Shown here in pieces: positions 6,583 through 13,258 of a DNA stretch of 19,575 nucleotides. Position numbers and translations under genes: made by a program. Source of the stretch: Treponema sp. (GTDB taxonomy: Bacteria > Spirochaetota > Spirochaetia > Treponematales > Breznakiellaceae); NCBI GenBank assembly GCA_031278025.1, contig JAITLF010000320.1:1-19575 (forward strand), in the 5' to 3' direction. Positions within the stretch are counted from its first letter, which is position 1. Every line of letters starts with the position of its first letter. The notes beneath the pieces are model-generated. The model ran no database searches. It saw only the letters and a program-made list of their open reading frames with translations, and was not told the origin of the DNA.

Positions 6583-8100
6583 TTAGGCGCGAAGCGCAAC
6601 AGGCGCTAAGATGCCCTGCGGGTCAAAGGCCTGGAGAATAGCCCGGATTTGTTCCAACCGCTCCGGGGAAAGATGGCGGATTAGGAGATCCCGCTTAAGC
6701 CTGCCGATCCCGTTTTCCGCCGCCAGAAGGCCGCCGGCCTTTACCGCCTGGGCCGCCCAGCGATCCAGAAGGGCCCGGCTGCGGGCAATTTCCTCCCGGT
6801 TTCCCGGTAACAGGTTTATATGAAGCCGCCCCTCGGCAATATGGCCGAAGATAAAGCCCCGCAAGCCCGCTTCCTCCAGGTCCCGGCGGCAGGCTTCCCG
6901 GTAAGTCCCGGCTAGTTCCGGGGGAACCTGGTAATCCGCAGCAGTTTTGCACAATTCCGGCAGTTCCCGCCGGAGCCGGTCAAGTTCGCTATTGATAAGC
7001 TCCGGCACGGCGTGGCGCAGGATGCGGAATTTTTCCAGTTCCGCCGGGCTTGCCGCCGCCCAGGTATCCTCCTCCCGGCCCCCGGCGGCCAGAAAAAGCT
7101 CCAACTGTTCCATCAGCAGGGATTCCAGGGCATCCGAATCTTCACCTTCAAGCTCAACCTGAACGGCCCCCGCCGCATGAGGATCGATGAGGGGAAGCTG
7201 CCGCAGGAGCGCGTTTTGGGAAGCCTGGTTCCGCACCAGTTCCAGGGACGGCTGGTCGTAATACTCCAGGGTGGAAAGGGCTTCCCCGCCGGGGGTTTGC
7301 GTCCGCCGCTTCCTAAGGGATTCGGCAAAATCAAGGGCGGGCCGCTCATCTTCAAAGAAGTAAACCACCCCCCAGACGGAGGCCGGCAACGCCTGGAGGG
7401 ACAGGGAAAGTTCCGCCGCAAGGCCCGCGCAGCCTTCGCTGCCCGCAAGAAAATCAAGGAAGTCCAGCCCCGGACGGGGATGCAGGAAGCGGCTTCCGCC
7501 GGGAGCAAGGGTGGCATCGCAGGAAAGGCGTCCGCCGTTAGGAAGGGGGCAGCCGGTTTCATCAAAACAATACCGGCCCCGTTGGATGCGCCAAATTTCC
7601 CCGTGGGGGGTAATCCACGTGAGGCCCTGCACATGATCCCCCACCGCGCCCCACCGCAGGGAATTGGGTCCCCGTGCGTTGCAGCCAAAAGCGCCTCCTG
7701 CGGTTGCCGAGCGTTCGGTGGGGTTGGGGGGAAACCGCAATTTCCGCGCCTGTTTCCGGAACAAGGCGGCGCTTTCGGCATCCCCGCCCCCCAGGGCTTC
7801 AAAGTTCACCCCCCCCTGGACCCGCAGAAGAGGGACCTCCCCGGCGGAAAAGCCCAAAACCCGGTCCATCTTTTCGGTGGAAAGGATAAGCCCTCCCTGG
7901 GGAACGGCCCCGCCGGCGATGCCGGTACGCGCCCCCTGAAGGGTAAGCGGAAGCCCTTTATCCGCGGCGCGGCCTATGGCGGCGGCGGCGCCGGCGGCGT
8001 CTTGGGGAAACACGATGTAATCCGCCTGGCCGCCTAAACGGGACTCGTCACGAAAATAGCTGAGGTAGCCGGGAACAGCGGCGATAAATTGTCCGGTCAT
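6583..8100 (-). CDS. GlcD-type FAD-binding oxidase (2-hydroxyacid dehydrogenase family)
   Basis: The 505-residue protein has the FAD_binding_4 fold (about 25-245): TLQGARTGIAGGAVPQGG near 53-70 binds the FAD pyrophosphate, and NPTERSATAGGAFGCNARG follows. The C-terminal FAD-oxidase_C domain (about 250-505) contains GHIAEGRLHIN (His420, His427) and AENGIGRLK (Glu462), the metal/substrate motifs of D-lactate, glycolate and D-2-hydroxyglutarate dehydrogenases. It probably oxidises a 2-hydroxyacid and passes electrons to the EtfBA pair encoded just upstream; that pairing is known for ETF-linked lactate dehydrogenases. The substrate is unresolved. AGGAAA precedes the ATG. The last codons and stop (…L-A-P-V-A-L-R-A) overlap the dispersed 18-bp repeat, replacing the usual N-P-G-K-type end. 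Confidence 0.87.
   Translation of the reverse strand: MTGQFIAAVPGYLSYFRDESRLGGQADYIVFPQDAAGAAAAIGRAADKGLPLTLQGARTGIAGGAVPQGGLILSTEKMDRVLGFSAGEVPLLRVQGGVNFEALGGGDAESAALFRKQARKLRFPPNPTERSATAGGAFGCNARGPNSLRWGAVGDHVQGLTWITPHGEIWRIQRGRYCFDETGCPLPNGGRLSCDATLAPGGSRFLHPRPGLDFLDFLAGSEGCAGLAAELSLSLQALPASVWGVVYFFEDERPALDFAESLRKRRTQTPGGEALSTLEYYDQPSLELVRNQASQNALLRQLPLIDPHAAGAVQVELEGEDSDALESLLMEQLELFLAAGGREEDTWAAASPAELEKFRILRHAVPELINSELDRLRRELPELCKTAADYQVPPELAGTYREACRRDLEEAGLRGFIFGHIAEGRLHINLLPGNREEIARSRALLDRWAAQAVKAGGLLAAENGIGRLKRDLLIRHLSPERLEQIRAILQAFDPQGILAPVALRA
6587..6604. repeat. Dispersed 18-bp repeat, copy 2
   Basis: This is an exact copy of GCGCGAAGCGCAACAGGC at 3309-3326. Here it lies inside the 3' end of the GlcD-type gene and supplies its last residues just before the stop codon. 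Confidence 0.85.
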
Positions 8101-8142
8101 TCGATTTTCCTTTTTCCTTCATTATGATCTTCCGAGTCCTTC

Positions 8143-8178
8143 TTCATCCGATCTTCCTTCATCCGATCTTCCTTCATC
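8143..8178. repeat. 15-bp tandem repeat, 2.4 copies, spanning the etfA stop
   Basis: On the minus strand the unit GATGAAGGAAGATCG repeats directly after the etfA reading frame, and the partial copy contains the etfA stop codon (within AGATGA). Each unit carries an AGGAAG-like ribosome-binding sequence and an ATGA, in the 73-bp gap before the GlcD-type gene. It may influence translation of that gene. Confidence 0.75.
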
Positions 8179-9322
8179 TGCCCGCGGTTCCCGCTTCAAG
8201 GGCGGCGATAAATTCTTCTGCGGAGGCGAGGATCCCCCTGTCCGCGCAGCGAAAAATGGGGGCGTTCCTATCCGGATTCACCGCTATCAGGGTGGATACG
8301 GACTCGATCCCCGTCATGAAAGCCGCGGCCCCGGATATTCCCAGGGCGATGCAGACTTCCGCGCTGCAGCGGACCCCCGATTGCCCGATGATCTCCCGCG
8401 TCTCCCCCCAGCCGTTAAGCGCGGCGGGGCGGCTGAACCCCAGGGGAGCGCCGAAATGAGCCGCAACGCGCCGCAGCCGGTCGCAGGCGGCCTTGCTTCC
8501 CAGTCCCCGCCCGGCGGCGAAGAGGAGCGGCGCGGTTTCCAGGGGATTGGAGGAGGGCAGGGATTCCGATTGTTCGTAGTCCAAAATCCACTCAGAAGGC
8601 TCCGCTCCGACTTGTAAAGGCGCCTGTACGACTTGTAAAGGCGCCTGTACGGCTTGCAAAGGCGCCTGTACGGCTTGTAAAGGCGCCTGTACGGCTTGCA
8701 AAGGCGCCTGTACGGCTTGCAAAGGCGCCTGTACGGCTTGCAAAGGCGCCTGTACGACTTGTAAAGGCGCCTGTACGACTTGTAAAGGCGCCTCTACGAC
8801 CTGTAAAGGCGCCTGTACGGCTTGCAAAGGCGCCTCTACGACCTGCAAAGGCGCCCTTACGGCTTGCAAAGGAATCGCTCTTTTCCCGATGACGGTCAGG
8901 ATCGCAGGATAGGCCGTGATTTCGGCATCCCCGTCAAGGTTCGAGCCGCAGACTTTCTTACGGGCAAACAGCCGCTTGCCTTCCCCTATAAGCGCCCTGG
9001 TTTCCGGGAAACAGCCGCAGTTGAGCCGGGCGCTAAGGCGTACCCCCAGTTCATGGCCGGCGGGAATTCCGGGCAGCAGTACCAGGTCCGGACGCCGTTC
9101 CGTACAAAGCCGTTCCAACCGGCGAAGACGGCTTTCGGTGTGGCGGATATTCCAGGGGTCTCCGGCGGGCGGCCGGGCCGATGGCCGGGATTCAGCTGAA
9201 ATACCGCCGGCAAAAAGCCAGAACTCAACGCGGTCTTCCGCTTCCCGGACCGGGGCGATAAGGTTCCACAGGAGGGGCGCGGCGGGATCATCCGGCCGGG
9301 GCAGGACAAACGCAAACGTCAT
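8174..9322 (-). CDS. etfA: Electron transfer flavoprotein alpha subunit with heptad-repeat insertion
   Basis: The ATG at 9322 overlaps the etfB stop (ATGA), so the 382-residue product is translationally coupled to EtfB. Domain I covers about residues 1-148. The C-terminal FAD domain (about 262-375) is well preserved: FAAGRGLGS, GFSRPAALNGW, EIIGQSGVRCS, CIALGISGAAAF and VNPDRNAPIFRCADRGIL match the ETF-alpha consensus. Between them residues 149-239 are 13 heptads of the type (Q/E/R)APLQ(A/V)V encoded by a 21-bp tandem array. Without the insertion the protein would be 291 residues, a little under the usual size. The repeat falls at the hinge between the domains. With EtfB it should form the heterodimer that accepts electrons from the flanking flavoprotein dehydrogenases. 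Whether it bifurcates cannot be decided here. Confidence 0.9.
   Translation of the reverse strand: MTFAFVLPRPDDPAAPLLWNLIAPVREAEDRVEFWLFAGGISAESRPSARPPAGDPWNIRHTESRLRRLERLCTERRPDLVLLPGIPAGHELGVRLSARLNCGCFPETRALIGEGKRLFARKKVCGSNLDGDAEITAYPAILTVIGKRAIPLQAVRAPLQVVEAPLQAVQAPLQVVEAPLQVVQAPLQVVQAPLQAVQAPLQAVQAPLQAVQAPLQAVQAPLQAVQAPLQVVQAPLQVGAEPSEWILDYEQSESLPSSNPLETAPLLFAAGRGLGSKAACDRLRRVAAHFGAPLGFSRPAALNGWGETREIIGQSGVRCSAEVCIALGISGAAAFMTGIESVSTLIAVNPDRNAPIFRCADRGILASAEEFIAALEAGTAGR
8606..8878. repeat. 21-bp tandem array, 13 copies, in frame within etfA (array R2)
   Basis: The plus-strand unit contains CTTGTAAAGGCGCCTGTACG or CTTGCAAAGGCGCCTGTACG. All 13 units keep a 21-bp period, so the etfA frame is preserved. 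The middle copies (8649-8753) are almost identical. Copies at the etfA 5' side (8774-8878) diverge more, a pattern expected from recent central expansion. Every complete unit holds the palindrome AGGCGCCT or a one-base variant. Confidence 0.97.
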
Positions 9323-10119
9323 CGTTCCCACCCCCGCAGGTATTCCGCCTGTATTTCAGCGGCGCTTTGAGCCAGATCGGCGCCGCCGGGGAGGAAACGG
9401 CAGAACCTATGCCGCGTTTCCCGGCTAAACCGGACCGCTTTTGTGGAAACGCCCGCTTCTATAAAAGCGGGCGTTTCCACAAAAGCGGGGAGGGTTTCGG
9501 CGCTGCGCTTGGACGCCGCCATCCGGGCGCCCAGGGTCGCCGCCCTAAGCGCCGATACGGGGCTGTTCCCCAGCACCGCAAGAAGCGGCAGGCGGACCCG
9601 CAGCCGTTCCCGGCCCGCAGGGCTTACCCGCTTTAGTTCAATGCCGCCGGTGCAGGGGGCGATCTCCTCAACTTCGGTTATCACCGGAACACCCAGGGCT
9701 TCGGCCAGGAGCAGGGGGACCATGCCGGTATCGGCGTATCCCGCCTGGCGGCCCGTAAGGATCAGATCGAAACCGGCGGTTTTCAGACAGTTCCCCAGGA
9801 GCGCTGCGGTACGCCGGGGCTGGAATTCCAGGACACCGGTTCCGGAGATCTCCCGTACCCGGTCAAAACCGACGGCAAAGAGGGTTTTACAAAAGGAAGA
9901 AGGAAGGGGGCCGGCGGTGAGGGCCGTACATTCGGTCTTTTCCCCCGCCGCTTCCCAGGCCGTACGCAGGCGCAACGCCGTTTCCAGGGCGCTTTCGTCG
10001 AAGCACCCTAAGACCCGCGTAACATAGCCCAAATCCGTAGAGAGGCTGAAATCGTCCCAATCCGCATCAATCACCCCCTCGAATTCGGGAATGACCTTAA
10101 AGCAAACCGTTATCTTCAT
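9319..10119 (-). CDS. etfB: Electron transfer flavoprotein beta subunit
   Basis: The 266-residue protein begins MKITVCFKVIPE and has the typical ETF-beta domain. The signature is GRQAGYADTGMVPLLLAEALG (residues 123-143, quoted here in two parts: GRQAGYADTG and MVPLLLAEALG), and a RVRLPLLAVLGNSP segment follows near 174-187. It pairs with EtfA and binds AMP or a second flavin depending on the ETF class. The last 60 residues are unusual: residues 211-229 (PAFVETPAFIEAGVSTKA) are encoded by a perfect DNA inverted repeat in the linker before the C-terminal arm. The gene lies 21 bp after the AGPS-type oxidase gene and overlaps etfA by 4 bp. No Shine-Dalgarno sequence is visible before the ATG, so translation may depend on coupling. 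Confidence 0.9.
   Translation of the reverse strand: MKITVCFKVIPEFEGVIDADWDDFSLSTDLGYVTRVLGCFDESALETALRLRTAWEAAGEKTECTALTAGPLPSSFCKTLFAVGFDRVREISGTGVLEFQPRRTAALLGNCLKTAGFDLILTGRQAGYADTGMVPLLLAEALGVPVITEVEEIAPCTGGIELKRVSPAGRERLRVRLPLLAVLGNSPVSALRAATLGARMAASKRSAETLPAFVETPAFIEAGVSTKAVRFSRETRHRFCRFLPGGADLAQSAAEIQAEYLRGWER
9435..9488. repeat. Perfect 24-bp inverted repeat inside etfB
   Basis: The left arm (9435-9458) begins CCGCTTTTGTGG and ends CGCCCGCTT. The right arm (9465-9488) is its exact reverse complement, and the loop is CTATAA. The 54-bp unit equals 18 codons and is in frame. A perfect palindrome of this length does not arise readily in coding sequence, so an in-frame inserted palindromic element is likely. 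Confidence 0.95.
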
Positions 10120-10140
10120 CAGTTTGGCTTATTAATCGTA

Positions 10141-11565
10141 TTAATCGATCAGCAAAACGCCTTTGTTCAGGATGCAACCGGGGTCCAGGGCTTCCTTGAG
10201 TTTCCGCAGGAGCGTATAGGAACTGCCGTGTTCCCTGGGCATCCACCGGGTGCGGTACTTGCCCGACCCGTGATGATGGGCGATGCTTCCCCCCCGGTTG
10301 AGGGTTTCCTCCAGGATCACCGAAATGACCTTCATGTAACCGGTACGGGCGGATTCTACCCCGTCTTTCACGATAAAGCCGAAGGTAAAGTAGATGTTCG
10401 TTCCCTGGACATAACTGTGGGAGGAATGGCCGCCTATGCTGACCAGGTTCGGCATTTCTTTGGGAAGCCGCTCCCGCACCGCTTCGTAGATCCCGCCGAT
10501 TTCGGACCAGGGGGCGGAGATCTCGCAGGTATCCGCCACAACGCCGTGTTTGTAGTAAACCGGTTCGTCCAGATGATAGCAGACGTCGTTCCGGGTTTTC
10601 AGCCAGGACTCAACGGGCCGCGTTCCCAAGTCCAGGGTTTCGTAACGCCCGGCAATTTCGGCGATCCCCTGGCCTGTGGCGGCGGTAACGGAAGCCGGTC
10701 CTTCCGCCAAGAAAAGAAGGACGCAGCACCCCTCCGGAACGGAATCGCCAAACAAGCGTTCTACCTCTTCGGCATCGTGGAGCCGTACCACCGCAGGCCG
10801 GTATCCTGAGACCATCACCTCCCGGATGAGGTCAAGTCCCGCCGGCATCCCCGTGATTGTCCAGGCCCGCATCCACCGGGTTTCGGGAGTATACCGGAAT
10901 ATCTTGATAGTGGCCTCGGTAATAAAGCCCAGCATCCCCTCGCTGCCGATGAAGAGGTGCCGCAGATCCGGCCCCACGGATCTGCGGGGGCTGTTCTTTA
11001 TTCTGATAACCTCGCCGTCCGCGAGAACCACTTCAAGGCCCACCAGCAGGTCTTCGATACCCCCGTAGAGGGTGGAAAACTGGCCTATGCTCCGGGTGGC
11101 GACAAGCCCGCCCAGGTGGGCCAGGGGCAGGGACTGGGGGAAATGGCCGGAGGTAAACCCCCGCTCATTCAGGTACTGCTCCAGATATTCCAGGGGGGTT
11201 CCGCATTTGGCGGTAACCATCATATCCCGCTCATTGAGGGCGATGATCCCATTCATCCCGGACCCGTCCAGGATTACCCCCCCTTCTTCGGGTTCTATGC
11301 TCTGGGTAACGCTGGACCCGCCGGTACGGGGAACCGTATCTATCCGGTTTTGGTTGAGGAAAGCCAGGGCTCTGGAGACTTCCTCCACGCCGCGGGGTTT
11401 TACCACGCACGCCGCCTGGGGAACCCAATCCTTGCCGTCGAACCGTTCATACTGTCTGAAGCCGATATAATCCGCCGACGCCTTCCGGATAAGTTCCGGG
11501 GCGGCCTGCACCCGGTCTTCGCCAAGCAGGGCCTGTAATCCGCCGATAATCGCCTGTTTGTCCAT
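10141..11565 (-). CDS. FAD-linked oxidase, alkyl-DHAP-synthase-like
   Basis: The 474-residue protein has the FAD_binding_4 motif VPRTGGSSVTQS (about 78-89), HLGGLVATRSIGQFS for the flavin, and LFIGSEGMLGFITEATIKI (near 207-225). The C-terminus has GGSIAHHHGSGKYRTRWM with the triple His at 430-432, which is characteristic of alkyldihydroxyacetonephosphate synthases and their bacterial relatives, and differs from the GlcD-type H-x-GDGNxH motif. True AGPS makes ether lipids from acyl-DHAP, but many bacterial relatives are plain dehydrogenases. In this operon a phosphoglycerol-type or 2-hydroxyacid substrate with ETF as acceptor is the likelier role. The gene begins 1 bp after the stop of the preceding gene, so it is co-translated. 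The end, LDPGCILNKGVLL, is normal for the family. Confidence 0.85.
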   Translation of the reverse strand: MDKQAIIGGLQALLGEDRVQAAPELIRKASADYIGFRQYERFDGKDWVPQAACVVKPRGVEEVSRALAFLNQNRIDTVPRTGGSSVTQSIEPEEGGVILDGSGMNGIIALNERDMMVTAKCGTPLEYLEQYLNERGFTSGHFPQSLPLAHLGGLVATRSIGQFSTLYGGIEDLLVGLEVVLADGEVIRIKNSPRRSVGPDLRHLFIGSEGMLGFITEATIKIFRYTPETRWMRAWTITGMPAGLDLIREVMVSGYRPAVVRLHDAEEVERLFGDSVPEGCCVLLFLAEGPASVTAATGQGIAEIAGRYETLDLGTRPVESWLKTRNDVCYHLDEPVYYKHGVVADTCEISAPWSEIGGIYEAVRERLPKEMPNLVSIGGHSSHSYVQGTNIYFTFGFIVKDGVESARTGYMKVISVILEETLNRGGSIAHHHGSGKYRTRWMPREHGSSYTLLRKLKEALDPGCILNKGVLLID

Positions 11566-11566
11566 A

Positions 11567-13258
11567 CTAGCCTTCCTTTCTTTTCATTGAGCGGGACGCT
11601 GTCACATCCACGCCGGTATTACAAATATTGGTTACGATAACGTCTCCGCATCGTATGGGGGCGCGTACCTCGATCCGGTAAAGCGCTTGAAGACACTGAT
11701 TGATCCGGGCCTTGGGTATCTCCTCCCGGCTTATTACCGGGAGCCGGGGCAGGGTTCCCCCGGAAACAGCCACGGTAGTGGTAAGCATTCGGGTGGGGGC
11801 GCGGTATTCCTGTATGCCGTATTTCTCCCCACGGGGGCATTCGTTCCCGGTAACCCTCAGGATGCCCGCGTCTTCAGCAACCGTCAGGCGGCAGCTATTG
11901 GGACAGACGATGCAGATCGTTTCGGCGCCGCGGGGATCTGCCCCGCCCCGCCCCGCAGAGGGGACGTGTCCCCCCGGCCCCCCCGAAGATTCATCCCGCC
12001 GCATCTCAACCAAGAGGGCGCCCGATGGTTCAAGTTCAAAACTGAGCATCTCCGGGGGAGCGGCATGGCGGCGCCGCCTTTTCAGACGGACCCGGCCCCT
12101 GGTGGAACAAACCAGTTCCGCCGCCGCCGCCGGTTCCTTGACCCGCAAAAAAAAGGCGGTTTTCCCGGCAGGATTCTCCCGGCGGACCCATTGGGGCGTT
12201 ACAAAACTGACATTCTCCCCGGCCTCTACCGGGTCCCTGCCGGAAGCGGAAAGTTCCCCCTTCAGAAACGCCGACGCTCCCTGGGCCGCGAATTCCCCGG
12301 ACAGGGACACGTAATCCACCAGATCGAATACCGCCGCCACATTCCCCGCCGCGAAGATCCCCGGTACGCTGGTCATGTAGGCCGAATCCAGCGCCGGCCC
12401 TTTGGTACGGGGATCAAGCGCTATCCCCGCCTTGACGGAGAGTTCGTTCTCCGGGATCAGCCCCACCGCCAATACCAGGAGATCGCAGGGGACCTCCCGT
12501 TCCGTACCGGGGATGGGCTTGCGATCCGGCCCGGCCTTAGCGGTGGTAACCGCCTCCACCCGGTCCCGGCCCCGGACCGCGGTAACGGTCTCCGACAGAT
12601 GCAGGGGTATGCCGAAATCATCCAGACACTGCACGATGTTCCGGGTTAGCCCGCCGGGACGTTCCATCACCTCGTATACTCCCTTGACCTCTATGCCCTC
12701 CAGGGTCATGCGCCGGGCCATGATAAGGCCAATGTCCCCGGAACCGAGAATCACCGCGGTCCGTCCCGGCAGATATCCTTCCATGTTGATGTAGCGCTGT
12801 ACCGCCCCGGCGGTAAGCACTCCAACCGGGCGGTCTCCATAGATCAGGGTTTGGGCGGCGGTACGCTCCCGGCAGCCCATCGCCAGGATGACGGCCCCGC
12901 ATTCAATGTCGAGTATCCCGTCCTGCTTGTTGCAGGCGAAGATGCGCCGGTCCGGGGTTACCTCAAGGACCATGGTTTCGGTGAGTACGTCAATGCCGGA
13001 GGCTTCCTCCTGATCGCTCTGATTGATCTGATTGATTTGATCGATAAAGTATTGCGCGTACTGACTGCCCGAAAGACGGCGGCCAAACCGGTGTATCCCA
13101 AAGCCGTCATGGATACACTGCTGAAGAATACCCCCCAGCTCAAAATCCCGCTCCAAAAGGAGCGTCTTTTCCACGCCGAGGCGTTTTGCTTCCAATGCCG
13201 CCGCGAGTCCCGCAGGCCCCGCGCCTATCACGGCAATACCGGTCCGCAGGCGCTTCAT
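11567..13258 (-). CDS. GlpB-like FAD/NAD oxidoreductase fused to a DUF1667 domain
   Basis: The 563-residue protein has a pyridine-nucleotide-disulfide-type fold. GAGPAG at 12-17 binds FAD, and AVILGSGDIGLIMARR (about 168-183) is the second nucleotide site. FAAGNVAAVFDLVDYVS marks the end of the flavin domain near 320. From residue 449 a Cys-rich DUF1667 domain follows: CIVCPNSC (449, 452, 456), C474 in NECPRGEKYG, then C537 and C546 in ICNTGVDV. In many bacteria the oxidoreductase and the DUF1667 protein are separate neighbouring genes beside the glycerol 3-phosphate dehydrogenase; here they are one chain. The Cys set could hold a metal or Fe-S cluster (inference). The start overlaps the upstream gene by 4 bp (ATGA). 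Confidence 0.87.
   Translation of the reverse strand: MKRLRTGIAVIGAGPAGLAAALEAKRLGVEKTLLLERDFELGGILQQCIHDGFGIHRFGRRLSGSQYAQYFIDQINQINQSDQEEASGIDVLTETMVLEVTPDRRIFACNKQDGILDIECGAVILAMGCRERTAAQTLIYGDRPVGVLTAGAVQRYINMEGYLPGRTAVILGSGDIGLIMARRMTLEGIEVKGVYEVMERPGGLTRNIVQCLDDFGIPLHLSETVTAVRGRDRVEAVTTAKAGPDRKPIPGTEREVPCDLLVLAVGLIPENELSVKAGIALDPRTKGPALDSAYMTSVPGIFAAGNVAAVFDLVDYVSLSGEFAAQGASAFLKGELSASGRDPVEAGENVSFVTPQWVRRENPAGKTAFFLRVKEPAAAAELVCSTRGRVRLKRRRRHAAPPEMLSFELEPSGALLVEMRRDESSGGPGGHVPSAGRGGADPRGAETICIVCPNSCRLTVAEDAGILRVTGNECPRGEKYGIQEYRAPTRMLTTTVAVSGGTLPRLPVISREEIPKARINQCLQALYRIEVRAPIRCGDVIVTNICNTGVDVTASRSMKRKEG

Noticed and set aside
7012..8037. Long plus-strand ORF of 341 codons opposite the GlcD-type gene
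   Set aside because: It is a shadow frame caused by high GC content; the minus-strand frame has all family motifs.
11687..12649. Long plus-strand ORF of 320 codons opposite the GlpB-like gene
   Set aside because: No recognisable domain, low-complexity Arg/Gly/Pro composition, and the other strand is clearly coding.
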